Source: Nocardioides antri
GTDB taxonomy: Bacteria; Actinomycetota; Actinomycetes; Propionibacteriales; Nocardioidaceae
Length of the DNA stretch: 64,000 bases
Assembly (NCBI RefSeq): GCF_008373765.1
Contig: NZ_VUJW01000001.1
Span: 620,189-684,188, forward strand
Direction: 5' to 3'
The position numbers and the translations under genes are program-made. Positions 51,279 to 59,772 of this stretch are shown here, piece after piece. Positions within the stretch are counted from its first letter, which is position 1. The number at the start of each line of letters is the position of its first letter. The notes under the pieces were generated by a model. The model made no database searches. It worked only from the letters and a program-made list of their open reading frames with translations, and had not been told where the DNA came from.

Positions 51279-52904
51279 TCAGGATCGGTGGACGACGCGC
51301 CCCGACGCGACCGTGAGCGTGACGCGGGCGTCGGTCGGCAGCACGTCGGTGCCGTCGAGCAGGTCGGTGTCGAGCACGGCGAGATCGGCGCGGGCGCCGA
51401 CCCGGAGGACACCGGCGTCGTCGTCGTGGTTGACGAAGGCGGAGCCGGCGGTGAAGGCGCGCAGGGCGGTGGCCACGTCGAGCGCCTGGTGGGGCAGGAA
51501 GGGCGGGCTGCCCCGGCGTGAGGGGTCGGTGCGGGTGACCGCGACCTCGACCTGCGGCAGCGGGTCGGCGGTGGTGACCGCCCAGTCGCTGCCCATCGCG
51601 AGAAGGGCGCCGTGGCGAACCAGGTCGGCGAAGGGGAACTGCAGCCGGGCACGCTCCTCGCCGAGGAACGGCACGGTGAGCTCGTCCATCTGCGGCTCGC
51701 TCTGCGCCCAGTACGCCTGGCAGTTGGCGACGACGCCGAGCTCGGCGAAACGGGGCAGGTCCGCGGGCTGCACCAGCTGCAGGTGCGCGATGTGGTGGCG
51801 CAGGTCGTTGGGGCCGTGGGCCGCGCGGGCGGCGGCGACGGCGTCGAGGCAGTCACGGACGGCGCGGTCGCCGATCGCGTGCATGTGCACCTGGAAGCCC
51901 TCGTCGTCCAGCGCGGTCACGGCGCGGACGAGCAGGTCGCGGTCGACGTAGCTGAGCCCGCGGTTGTCGGTCTGCCCACCGCAACCGTCGCAGTAGGGCT
52001 CGAGGAGAGCGCCCGTGTAATTCTCCATGACGCCGTCGGCCATGATCTTCACGCTGGTGGGGTGGAAGCCGCCGGCGCCGCCCGTCGCCCGGCGGTGCAC
52101 CAGCTCGTCGACCTGCTCGAGGCCGCGGTGCCGGTCCCACCAGAGGGCGCCGACGACGCGGGCGGTGAGCTCGCCGTTCTTGGCCAGCGATTGGTAGGCC
52201 GCCTGCGTGTCCGGGGTGACCCACGCGTCCTGCCAGCCGGTGATCCCGAGCGAGTGCAGGTGCCGCTGGGCGACGAGGATCGCCTCCTCCCAGTCCGCCC
52301 GGCCGGGGCGGGGCACGAAGCGGTCGTTGAACGTGTACGCCGCACCCTCGTGCAGGGTGCCGGTCGGGTCGCCGGTCAGCGGGTCGCGCTCGATCCGGCC
52401 GTCGGCCGGGTCCGGGGTGTGCCGGTCGATACCGGCGACCGCCAGGGCACGGGAGTTGACCCAGGCGCCGTGCACGTCGCGGTTGAACAGGAAGACCGGC
52501 CGGTCGGGGACGACGGCGTCGAGGTCCTCCTTCGTCGGTGTGCCTCCGGGGAAGTGCTCCATCGCCCAGCCGCCGCCGACGATCCAGGCTGCGTCCGGGT
52601 GGGCGGCCGCGTAGCCGGCGAGGTGGGCGAGGTAGGCGTCCCGCCCCTCGAGGTCGTGGAGCCAGACGCGAAGCAGGTCGTGGCCGGCGAACGGCGCGTG
52701 CACGTGCGCGTCCTGGAAGCCAGGGAGGACCATCCCGCCGGTGACGACCTCGGTGCGCGGCCCGGTGACGGCGGCGGCCTCCTCGGCTCCGATCGCGACG
52801 ATCCGGTCGCCCCGGACGGCGACGGCGGTGACGGGGTCCGGGCGGTCCGGGTCCCAGGTGACGACGCGGGCGGCGCGGACGACGAGGTCGGCGGGCTGAG
52901 GCAT
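51279..52904 (-). CDS. YtcJ-like metal-dependent amidohydrolase
   Basis: 541 residues from ATG 52902-52904. Amidohydrolase_3 features: VLPGFQDAHVHAPFAGHDLL (H67, H69), IMADGVMENYTGALLEPYCD, FQVHMHAIGDRAVRDCLDAV (H-x-H and IGDRA) and LLAMGSDWAVTTADPLPQVE with metal Asp. Members cleave amides, ureas or N-formyl groups. First gene of its operon, behind the LacI operator at 52954. Substrate unknown. Confidence 0.87.
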   Translation of the reverse strand: MPQPADLVVRAARVVTWDPDRPDPVTAVAVRGDRIVAIGAEEAAAVTGPRTEVVTGGMVLPGFQDAHVHAPFAGHDLLRVWLHDLEGRDAYLAHLAGYAAAHPDAAWIVGGGWAMEHFPGGTPTKEDLDAVVPDRPVFLFNRDVHGAWVNSRALAVAGIDRHTPDPADGRIERDPLTGDPTGTLHEGAAYTFNDRFVPRPGRADWEEAILVAQRHLHSLGITGWQDAWVTPDTQAAYQSLAKNGELTARVVGALWWDRHRGLEQVDELVHRRATGGAGGFHPTSVKIMADGVMENYTGALLEPYCDGCGGQTDNRGLSYVDRDLLVRAVTALDDEGFQVHMHAIGDRAVRDCLDAVAAARAAHGPNDLRHHIAHLQLVQPADLPRFAELGVVANCQAYWAQSEPQMDELTVPFLGEERARLQFPFADLVRHGALLAMGSDWAVTTADPLPQVEVAVTRTDPSRRGSPPFLPHQALDVATALRAFTAGSAFVNHDDDAGVLRVGARADLAVLDTDLLDGTDVLPTDARVTLTVASGRVVHRS

Positions 52905-52953
52905 GGGGCTCCTCGGGTGGGGGCGAACGTGACGCGGAACACATGACAGCATG

Positions 52954-52971
52954 TGCGGAAACGTTTCCGCA
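52954..52971. promoter_or_regulatory. LacI-family operator, perfect 18-bp palindrome
   Basis: TGCGGAAACGTTTCCGCA has the central CG typical of LacI/GalR sites. It lies in the 109-nt spacer between the amidohydrolase (minus) and lacI-type gene (plus), 50 nt from the first start codon and 42 nt from the second, so it can control both. Confidence 0.88.
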
Positions 52972-53013
52972 AGAGCGCCGGTCCGCGGAATCCGAGGTCG
53001 ATAGGTTGTGGCC

Positions 53014-53994
53014 ATGCCCGCCCGTCGAGTCACCATCCGCGACGTCGCCCGCGCTGCGGGGGTCTCCACGACCACGGTGTCGGCCGCGCTGACAGGCAAC
53101 GGGCGCGTCTCCCCGGAGACGCGGGACCGGATCATGCGCGTCGCCGAGGAGTGCGGGTACGTCGCGAGCGCGGCGGCCCGCAGCCTCCGCCTCGGCCGCT
53201 CGGGCGCGATCGGCCTCTACGTCCCTGACCGCACGGTCGGCTTCGAGTACTACGCCCACCTCTCCCGGGGAGCGGCGGAGGCCGCGCTCGCCCACGGCTT
53301 CGCGCTCACCCTGCTGCCGGCGTGGCCCGATGCCGCGCCGCTGCGGACCCTCCACCTCGACGGGCTCATCGTGTGTGACCCCGCGCTCGGCGACCCGGTG
53401 GCGGAGGTGCTCCGGTCGCTGCCGGTCCCGATGGTCACCTGCGAGCGGGACCCCGAGCCGGGAGCGAGCCCGGCCGGCGTCGTGGCCTCCGACCACGTCG
53501 CGGGGACGACGGTCCTGCTCGACCACCTCGCCGGTCAGGGTGCCGCGTCGATCGCGGCCCTGGTGCCGGGGGAGGAGACCAGCTTCGGGCAGGAGACGCG
53601 TCGGGCGTGCCGGGAGTCCGACCACGACGTCCGCATGGTCGAGGTCCCGCTCGCCTACGACCCCGACGACATCGCTCGTGCCCTCGCCGAGGCGCGGGCA
53701 GACGAGCCGGACGCGATCATGGTCGTGCCGGACGGTGGGGCGCTGGTCGCGCTCCACCTACTGCAGGCCGAGGGGGTCCGGGTGCCCGAGGACCTGCTGC
53801 TGGCGTCGTACGTCGACGCGCTCTCGCTCCAGGTCGCGCGCCCGACGGTCACCGCGGTGGACATCGATCCCCGGGCGACCGGCGCGTCGGCCGTCAACGC
53901 CCTGGTCGACCTCGTCGTCGGCGAGGTGTCGGGCCCGGTCCTGACGTCGGTGCCGACGCACCTCCGGGTCCGCGAGTCGACGTCACCGGCGTGA
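53014..53994 (+). CDS. LacI-family transcriptional regulator
   Basis: 326 residues from ATG 53014 (GTG 53008 also possible). HTH: VTIRDVARAAGVSTTTVSAA (about 6-25), hinge VASAAARSLRLGRSGAIGLY, then a periplasmic-binding-type domain ending VTAVDIDPRATGASAVNALV. Diverges from the amidohydrolase operon with a perfect operator between. Ligand probably the substrate or product of that operon rather than a sugar, judging by the neighbours. Confidence 0.9.
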   Translation: MPARRVTIRDVARAAGVSTTTVSAALTGNGRVSPETRDRIMRVAEECGYVASAAARSLRLGRSGAIGLYVPDRTVGFEYYAHLSRGAAEAALAHGFALTLLPAWPDAAPLRTLHLDGLIVCDPALGDPVAEVLRSLPVPMVTCERDPEPGASPAGVVASDHVAGTTVLLDHLAGQGAASIAALVPGEETSFGQETRRACRESDHDVRMVEVPLAYDPDDIARALAEARADEPDAIMVVPDGGALVALHLLQAEGVRVPEDLLLASYVDALSLQVARPTVTAVDIDPRATGASAVNALVDLVVGEVSGPVLTSVPTHLRVRESTSPA

Positions 53995-53995
53995 C

Positions 53996-54014
53996 GCCGG
54001 GCTCGCGGCCCGGC
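53996..54014. terminator. GC-rich hairpin between convergent genes, possible terminator
   Basis: GCCGGGC-TCGCG-GCCCGGC has a perfect 7-bp stem, 1 nt after the lacI-type stop and 17 nt before the convergent gene's stop. There is no T-tract, so intrinsic termination is uncertain. Confidence 0.35.
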
Positions 54015-54031
54015 CGTGGGTGCTGGGATGC

Positions 54032-54586
54032 TCAGCCCTGCGCGATCCAGGGCGTGAAGGAGCGACGTTCGCCGACCCAGTCGACGAGCCCGTCGGAGGT
54101 GCCGTCGGTGCGGGTGCCGGAGGCGCGGACGGCGACCCGGATCTCGCCGGGGTCACCGAGGGCGGCCCGCGAGATGGTGACGTGCACGCGGTCGGCCTTG
54201 TAGCGCACGCGCATGGTGTAGTCGCCGTGCTCGACCCGGTCGCCCCACTTCTTCGGGCCGAACCCTTCCGTCTCCGACAACGCGTAGTCGGTGCCCTCGA
54301 AGTAGCCGGCGGTGAAGACGTACTCCGGCCCCTTGTCGTCCTTGTCGGTGTCGACGTAGATGATGCCGCCCGAGCCCGTGGCGGGGTCCCGGCGCAGGTT
54401 GTCGTGGATCGTCGTGACGTGGACGTTCTCGCCGCCGTTGAGGACCTGGAGGGCCAGGATGTCGGAGCCGTGGGCGGTGTCCGAGGGGTCGTCGATGCCG
54501 TAGAGGTCGGCGTGAGCCGGGCCGCCGAGGCCGACGACGAGGCCGGCCGCCAGGGCAGCCGCGGTGCTCGCGATGGTGGTGCGCAT
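54032..54586 (-). CDS. secreted hypothetical protein
   Basis: 184 residues from ATG 54584-54586. Signal peptide MRTTIASTAAALAAGLVVGL with probable cleavage after GPAHA-D (about residue 27). The mature part is rich in Asp, Gly and aromatic residues, with LYGIDDPSDTAHGSDILALQ, IIYVDTDKDDKGPEYVFTAG and a late VRYKADRVHVTISRAALGDP. The tail resembles beta-sandwich domains predicted in cell-surface proteins, but no family is recognised. Stands alone; no cell-wall anchor motif. Confidence 0.7.
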   Translation of the reverse strand: MRTTIASTAAALAAGLVVGLGGPAHADLYGIDDPSDTAHGSDILALQVLNGGENVHVTTIHDNLRRDPATGSGGIIYVDTDKDDKGPEYVFTAGYFEGTDYALSETEGFGPKKWGDRVEHGDYTMRVRYKADRVHVTISRAALGDPGEIRVAVRASGTRTDGTSDGLVDWVGERRSFTPWIAQG

Positions 54587-54682
54587 GGTTTTCTCGTTCT
54601 CTCGTGAGGGTGACCCCCTCGAAGGGGCTACGGGCACGAGACGCGAGAACGAGCGGAAAGGTTGCAGAGCACCCGGTCCCGA

Positions 54683-56143
54683 CTAGGCCCTGAACTCCAC
54701 GACGCCGTCGTCGATCTTGCTCGACCGCAGGAACTTCTTGTCGAAGTACCAGTTGTGCTTGAGCCGCCACGGGTCCTTGTCGCCGGCGACCGGCAGCTTG
54801 CCCGCGGCTCGCTTCAGGTAGCCCGAGGTCAGGTCGAAGACCGGCTCCGGCTTCAGGTCGTCCCGCACCTTGGGCACGACCACGCGGTGCCCGTGCTTGT
54901 CCATGTGCTTCAGCAGGCGTACGACGTACTCGCAGACCAGGTCGGCCTTGAGCGTCCAGGACGCGTTGGAGTAGCCGATGATGAAGGCGAAGTTCGGGAC
55001 GCCGCTCAGCATCAGTGCTTTGTAGGTGAAGGTGTCGCCCAGGTCGACCAACTCGTTGTCGACCACGAACTCGGCACCGCCCATGGCGACCACGTCGAGC
55101 CCGGTCGCGGTGACGACGATGTCGGCCTTCAGCTCCTCGCCGGACTGCAGGAGGATCCCGTCGCTGGTGAAGCGCTCGATGTGGTCGGTGACGACATCGA
55201 CCTTGTGGCTGTGGATGGCGCGGAACAGGTCGGCGTTCGGCACCACGCAGAGCCGTTGGTCCCACGGGTCGTACGGCGGCGTCAGGTGCTTGTCGTAGTC
55301 GAAGTCCTTCGGCAGGTGCATCCTCGCCCAGCGCTTGAGGATGACCTTCGCGGCCCTCGGGTTGCGGCGGCAGAACTCGTAGAACCCGATGGTGATCGCC
55401 GCGTAGCGGGCGTGGATGAGCTTGGCCTGCTGCTTCCTCGGCGCGATCTTCTTGATCGTCTCGGCCACCGGGTCGATCTTCGGCTGGCTGACGATGTAGG
55501 TCGGCGTGCGCTGCAGCATCGTGATGTGACCGGCCTCGTCGGCCATCGACGGGATCAGCGTGACGGCGGTGGCGCCCGACCCGATGACCACGATCCGCTT
55601 GTCCTTGTAGTCGAGGTCCTCCGGCCAGTGCTGCGGGTGGACCAGCTCACCCTGGTAGTCGTCGATCCCCGGCCAGTCCGGCGTGTAGCCGGCGTCGTAG
55701 TTGTAGTAGCCGCTCGTGCCGAAGAGGAAGTCGCACGTCAGGGTCTCGGTCTCACCGGTTTCGCTGTTCTCGACGGTGACGGTCCAGCGCTTCTCGTCGG
55801 ACGACCACTCGAACGTGGTGGCCTTCCGGTGGTAGCGGATGTGCTCGTCGACGCCGTACTCCGCTGCGGTCTCCCGGAGGTAGTGGAGGATGTCGGGGCC
55901 GTCGGCGATGGCGTGCTTGCCGTCCCACGGCCGGAAGCCGAAGCCCAGGGTGTACATGTCGGAGTCGGAGCGGATGCCGGGGTACTTGAACAGGCTCCAC
56001 GTGCCGCCGAGCTCGCCGCGCTGCTCGAGGACGGCGTAGCTCTTGTCCGGGAACGCCCGGCTGATGTGGACAGCGGCGTCGATGCCCGACAGGCCGGCGC
56101 CGACGATGAGGACCTCGACATGGGTGGCCTCGGGCTGGGTCAT
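54683..56143 (-). CDS. flavin monooxygenase, Baeyer-Villiger type (EthA/MymA-like)
   Basis: 486 residues from ATG 56141-56143. FAD-binding GxGxxG in VEVLIVGAGLSGIDAAVHIS (about 9-28), the aromatic loop YPGIRSDSDMYTLGFGF, NADP-binding RIVVIGSGATAVTLIPSMAD and the BVMO fingerprint FxGxxxHxxxW as YQGELVHPQHW. Should insert oxygen next to a ketone. Third gene of an operon with a large membrane protein and an SDR; the SDR could make the ketone that this enzyme oxidises. Resembles the mymA region of M. tuberculosis in gene types. Confidence 0.87.
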   Translation of the reverse strand: MTQPEATHVEVLIVGAGLSGIDAAVHISRAFPDKSYAVLEQRGELGGTWSLFKYPGIRSDSDMYTLGFGFRPWDGKHAIADGPDILHYLRETAAEYGVDEHIRYHRKATTFEWSSDEKRWTVTVENSETGETETLTCDFLFGTSGYYNYDAGYTPDWPGIDDYQGELVHPQHWPEDLDYKDKRIVVIGSGATAVTLIPSMADEAGHITMLQRTPTYIVSQPKIDPVAETIKKIAPRKQQAKLIHARYAAITIGFYEFCRRNPRAAKVILKRWARMHLPKDFDYDKHLTPPYDPWDQRLCVVPNADLFRAIHSHKVDVVTDHIERFTSDGILLQSGEELKADIVVTATGLDVVAMGGAEFVVDNELVDLGDTFTYKALMLSGVPNFAFIIGYSNASWTLKADLVCEYVVRLLKHMDKHGHRVVVPKVRDDLKPEPVFDLTSGYLKRAAGKLPVAGDKDPWRLKHNWYFDKKFLRSSKIDDGVVEFRA

Positions 56144-56150
56144 CGCTGGG

Positions 56151-57056
56151 TCACTCCTTCGGTTCGACGACGGCGGCGGCCGGGTTGGCGTCGTTGGCGA
56201 CGTTGCGGGCGCTGGTCGCGCGTCCGAGCGCGGCGACCTCGGCATCCATCCGAGGAAGGATGTCGGGCACGTAGGGGAGCACCGCTCTCGCGCCGGCGGC
56301 GGAGTTCACGACATTGCGGTTGAGACCGACGCCGCGGACCCAGCCGGGGCAGTAGATGTGCCGGGACCGCTTCTCGATGCCCTTCACGAAGGCCCGGACG
56401 CACGCGTCGACCGACGTCGTCCTCCCGAGCGGGTAGGGCAGCTTCGAGAGCAGCTCGTTGAACGACGAGAGGTCCTTCTTCGCGTCGCGGACCAGCGGGG
56501 TGTCGATCCACGACATGTGCGCGCAGCCGACCTTGACGCCCTGGTGGTGCATCTCCAGCCGGAGGGCGTTGGCGAAGTGCTCGGCGCCGGCCTTGCTGGC
56601 GTTGTAGGCGGCGAGCCCGGGAGCCGCCGCGAAGGCGGCGAGCGAGGAGACGACGAGGAAGTAGCCCTTGCTCTCGACCAAGGCCGGCAGGGACGCGCGG
56701 GCGGTGTGGAAGACGCCGAGCACGTTGATGTCGAGCACCCGCTTGAACGCGGCGGGGTCGGTGTGCATCACCGAGCCGTACGACGCGATGCCGGCGTTGG
56801 CGACCGCGGCGTCGAGGCGGCCGAAGCGCTCGATCCCCGCGGTGACGGCAGCCTCCATCGAGGCCAGGTCGCAGACGTCGGCGACGACGGCGAGGCACGC
56901 GTCGCTGCCGATCGCCGCGGCCGTCTCGTCGAGGGCGCCCTGGTCGAGGTCGGTCAGGATCAGCCGAGCTCCCTTCGCGGCGAGCGCCTTCGCCGTCTCG
57001 GCGCCGATGCCGCGGGCACCGCCGGTGATGAGGACGACGTGTCCCTCGAGGCTCAT
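56151..57056 (-). CDS. short-chain dehydrogenase/reductase
   Basis: 301 residues from ATG 57054-57056, overlapping the stop of the membrane-protein gene by 4 nt. SDR signatures: VVLITGGARGIGAETAKALA (about 7-26), VANAGIASYGS and catalytic YNASK (AAYNASKAGAEHFANALRLE). The C-terminal extension (about 250-301) is longer than in simple SDRs and ends in a Pro/Ala-rich tail. Similar in type to SadH (Rv3085). Likely oxidises an alcohol for the monooxygenase encoded 7 nt downstream. Confidence 0.85.
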   Translation of the reverse strand: MSLEGHVVLITGGARGIGAETAKALAAKGARLILTDLDQGALDETAAAIGSDACLAVVADVCDLASMEAAVTAGIERFGRLDAAVANAGIASYGSVMHTDPAAFKRVLDINVLGVFHTARASLPALVESKGYFLVVSSLAAFAAAPGLAAYNASKAGAEHFANALRLEMHHQGVKVGCAHMSWIDTPLVRDAKKDLSSFNELLSKLPYPLGRTTSVDACVRAFVKGIEKRSRHIYCPGWVRGVGLNRNVVNSAAGARAVLPYVPDILPRMDAEVAALGRATSARNVANDANPAAAVVEPKE

Positions 57057-58966
57057 ACGGTCTCCTTCGTCTTCGCCGGCACCGGCGCGACCGGCGAGGC
57101 CGCGCGGTTGTAGCACCAGCCGTAGAACAGGATCAGCGCCAGCCAGGTCGCGATCACGATGAGGTAGGCGACGGTCCACCACCAGGTGGGCACGTCCTCA
57201 CGCTTCTCACGCTGGAGGAACTTGCTCTCGAGGACGGTCTCCACCGTGTCGCCGTTCTCGACGATCACAGCCCGGCCCTGCGGACCCTCGATCGCCGGGT
57301 CGTCGGGGGCGTACATCGGGAACGAGATCATCTCGCTGGGTGCGATGTGGAGGCGCAGCAGGGTCTTCCAGTTTCCGTAGAGCGGCACCGGGTGCTCGGT
57401 GCGGTACTCACCAGGCGTCCCGGTCGGCTCGAGGGCGGTCCGGACGATGCCGGGCACGTCGGCCTCGGGGTCCCGCGGCACGTCGTCGGGCGAGCCCTTG
57501 GGCCGGCCCTGCCACGCCAGGGCGTAGAACCAGACGGCGTCCTCGACGGCCTCCTGGTCCTCCTCGGCGACCTGGATGGTCACCGTGGCCAGGCAGATCT
57601 CCTCCCCGCCGGCGCAGGAGGCGGCACCGCCGGTGGTGTCGCTGAAGCTGACGACGCCCGCGTAGGTCTCCGGCGCCCGCGGTACGGCGAACACGCCCAT
57701 CAGGACCACGAAGATCGCGAACGCGGCCAGGCCGTACCAGCGGCGCGGCAGCGGCTCGCCCGGCGGGGGAGGCGTGCTGCGACCGGCCAGGGTGAGCCGG
57801 CTCAGCATCCACACCGCCATGCAGCCGCCGCCGACCCCGGCGATCGTGCTCATGCCGAGCAGGAACGGGAGGCTGTCGGCGTTGAAGGGCTGCGGCAGCG
57901 GCATGAAGACCTTCGACCACAGCCACTCGCCGTACATCCCCAGCGATCCGACCAGGAGGCCGGACACCAGCGCGAACGGCACGTACCGGTCCTTGCGCCT
58001 GGGCTGCAGGAGCGCGGCGACGACCTCGATGATGATGGCCGACGGGATCAGCATGAGGAACCGCGCGGTCAGCACGTCCGGCAGCACCCAGATGGTGACC
58101 CACAGGAACCCGTGCGCCAGCCAGAAGGCGCCGGCGACCAGCAGGGCGCCGCCCGGCCCCAGCCACAGGCGTACGGCGCAGCCGATCCACGCGACGAGGA
58201 ACGCGAAGATGATGAACTGGGTGACCGCGGGGAACTGCGGCACGCCGAGGTCGAACTCCATGAGGAAGGCGAACGGGACCCCGCAGACGGTGATCCCGAG
58301 GGCACCGAGGAACCGACCGACGACGCCCTGGGTGCGCGGGGCGCTGACCTGGGCCGCCTCGGCGAGCAGCAGGGGGATGCCGAGCACGAACGTGACGGCG
58401 CCCCCGATCATCATCACGTGGGTCGGGCCCCACTCGGTGACGTCCTGGCCGAAGAGCCGGTGCCACAGGTCGTCGGCGGGGAAGCCGACGAGTGCGATCA
58501 GGCCGGCGCCGGTGATGACGACGGAGCCGAGCGGGACCCGCCAGTTCTCGGCGAGGCGGATCGTGTGCCGGGGGAGCGGGTCCCGGGCCAGGCCCATGCT
58601 GAGGATGCCGGCGTGGCAGAACCCGAGGATGCCCAGGAAGATCGGGTAGTGGCTGGGGTTGGCCAGCGGCCCCTCGTCGCGGCCGTTCTGCATGTGGATC
58701 GGGACGTCCCACCACACGCCCCACCCGGCCAGGAGCGCAGAGCCCAGGCCGAGCGCGGCCGGCAGGGCGACCCAGCGGGGGAGCTTGACGAGGTCCGCCG
58801 CCCAGTCGGCGAGCCGACTGACGAACGTGGGCTTGTCGGCCCGCTCGCGCAGGACCACCCACGCGAAGAACAGGATGACGACGCCGGCCATGCCGCCAGC
58901 GATCAGGATCTCGCTGAAGGCCGCGCCGGCAGCTGGGGGAGTCTCCGCTGCCGCCAAGGTGCTCAT
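57053..58966 (-). CDS. large polytopic membrane protein with C-terminal extracytoplasmic domain, unknown function
   Basis: 637 residues from ATG 58964-58966. About 11 TM helices (about 20-420), then a soluble beta-rich part (about 440-600) and a last TM helix (TVAYLIVIATWLALILFYGW). Histidines lie at helix ends: DVPIHMQNGRDEG, NPSHYPIFLGILGFCHAGIL, DDLWHRLFGQDVTEWGPTHV and FWLAHGFLWV. With Asp and Glu nearby they look like possible metal ligands. The soluble part (TGTPGEYRTEHPVPLYGNWK) recalls YtkA/FixH-like domains. Operon with an SDR and a Baeyer-Villiger-type enzyme. Confidence 0.7.
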   Translation of the reverse strand: MSTLAAAETPPAAGAAFSEILIAGGMAGVVILFFAWVVLRERADKPTFVSRLADWAADLVKLPRWVALPAALGLGSALLAGWGVWWDVPIHMQNGRDEGPLANPSHYPIFLGILGFCHAGILSMGLARDPLPRHTIRLAENWRVPLGSVVITGAGLIALVGFPADDLWHRLFGQDVTEWGPTHVMMIGGAVTFVLGIPLLLAEAAQVSAPRTQGVVGRFLGALGITVCGVPFAFLMEFDLGVPQFPAVTQFIIFAFLVAWIGCAVRLWLGPGGALLVAGAFWLAHGFLWVTIWVLPDVLTARFLMLIPSAIIIEVVAALLQPRRKDRYVPFALVSGLLVGSLGMYGEWLWSKVFMPLPQPFNADSLPFLLGMSTIAGVGGGCMAVWMLSRLTLAGRSTPPPPGEPLPRRWYGLAAFAIFVVLMGVFAVPRAPETYAGVVSFSDTTGGAASCAGGEEICLATVTIQVAEEDQEAVEDAVWFYALAWQGRPKGSPDDVPRDPEADVPGIVRTALEPTGTPGEYRTEHPVPLYGNWKTLLRLHIAPSEMISFPMYAPDDPAIEGPQGRAVIVENGDTVETVLESKFLQREKREDVPTWWWTVAYLIVIATWLALILFYGWCYNRAASPVAPVPAKTKETV

Positions 58967-59396
58967 CCGCAAACGCTCCGTTCGCTCGGATTGTCTCACT
59001 CGAGGGGTTTCGCGCCACGCGGCGCGTGTTACCGCTAGTCGACGTCGCGATTACTTCTCGTTCGCGAGAACGTAGAGCGCCCCGGAACACGGGGTCAAGG
59101 AAGGCGGCCGTGATTTGCGGTACACACTGTACCGCTTAGATCGCTTGGCTGCGGGGCGCCCACGTACGCGAGGAAGCAAGGATGTGGCGGTGACCCTGAT
59201 ATCGTCAGGATCAGTTGAAGGGGCTCGTCACGCATGAGCTCTCCCGGTGCCACGCTGCAAGGTGCCGGTTCACTTACGTGGTTCCTTGCGGCCTGCTGTC
59301 TGGGCTGCCGTCGAGGTGCGGTGCAGGTGTTTTCATCCGCGCGGCAGGCACCATCGTCTGCGCGTCTCGACAGCAGTGACATCAAGGAGAAATCAA
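58967..59396. other. 430-nt intergenic region with two palindromes and the cspA leader
   Basis: No gene is convincing here. TTCTCG-TTCG-CGAGAA (59055-59070) and GCGGTACA-CAC-TGTACCGC (59117-59135) are perfect inverted repeats, 89 and 151 nt upstream of the membrane-protein start, and are candidate operators of that operon. From about 59200 the DNA is less GC-rich and probably holds the cspA promoter and its long 5' leader; AAGGAGA (59384-59390) is the cspA ribosome-binding site. Confidence 0.55.
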
Positions 59397-59600
59397 ATGG
59401 CAACCGGAACCGTCAAGTGGTTCAACGAGACCAAGGGCTTCGGCTTCATCGCGCAGGACGGTGGGGATGGCGACGTGTTCGTCCACCACACCGGCATCGC
59501 GGGTACGGGCTTCAAGACCCTCGCTGAGAACCAGCAGGTCGAGTTCGACGTGACCCGCGGCCCCAAGGGCCTGCAGGCGGAGAACGTCCGCGCCGTCTGA
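59397..59600 (+). CDS. cspA: cold-shock protein (CspA family)
   Basis: 67 residues. Single cold-shock domain: [20 protein letters not shown] with RNP1 KGFGFI, then DVFVHH as RNP2 and a closing [20 protein letters not shown]. Binds single-stranded RNA/DNA and melts RNA structure. A strong ribosome site (AAGGAGA, 6 nt spacing) and a rho-independent-type terminator directly after the gene indicate a monocistronic, highly expressed unit. Confidence 0.95.
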   Translation: MATGTVKWFNETKGFGFIAQDGGDGDVFVHHTGIAGTGFKTLAENQQVEFDVTRGPKGLQAENVRAV

Positions 59601-59619
59601 GCGACGCACGCCACCGCGA

Positions 59620-59656
59620 GCGGCCCCACCTCCGGGTGGGGCCGTTCGTCATTTTT
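59620..59656 (+). terminator. rho-independent-type terminator after cspA
   Basis: CGGCCCCACC-TCCG-GGTGGGGCCG is a perfect 10-bp stem with a 4-nt loop, followed by TTCGTCATTTTT. Confidence 0.9.
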
Positions 59657-59772
59657 CCGCGCGAGCTGGCGGGCCTGTCAGCGGGGTCGCGCCACGCCGG
59701 CCGGAGTTGCACACAAACTCTATTGATCTGATATCCTTACCACGTTGATAAACATTACCGAGGTAGGTCACT

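Noticed and set aside
59095-59403. Minus-strand and plus-strand small frames between the membrane protein and cspA
   Set aside because: No ribosome site or conserved pattern; the region holds palindromes and the cspA leader.
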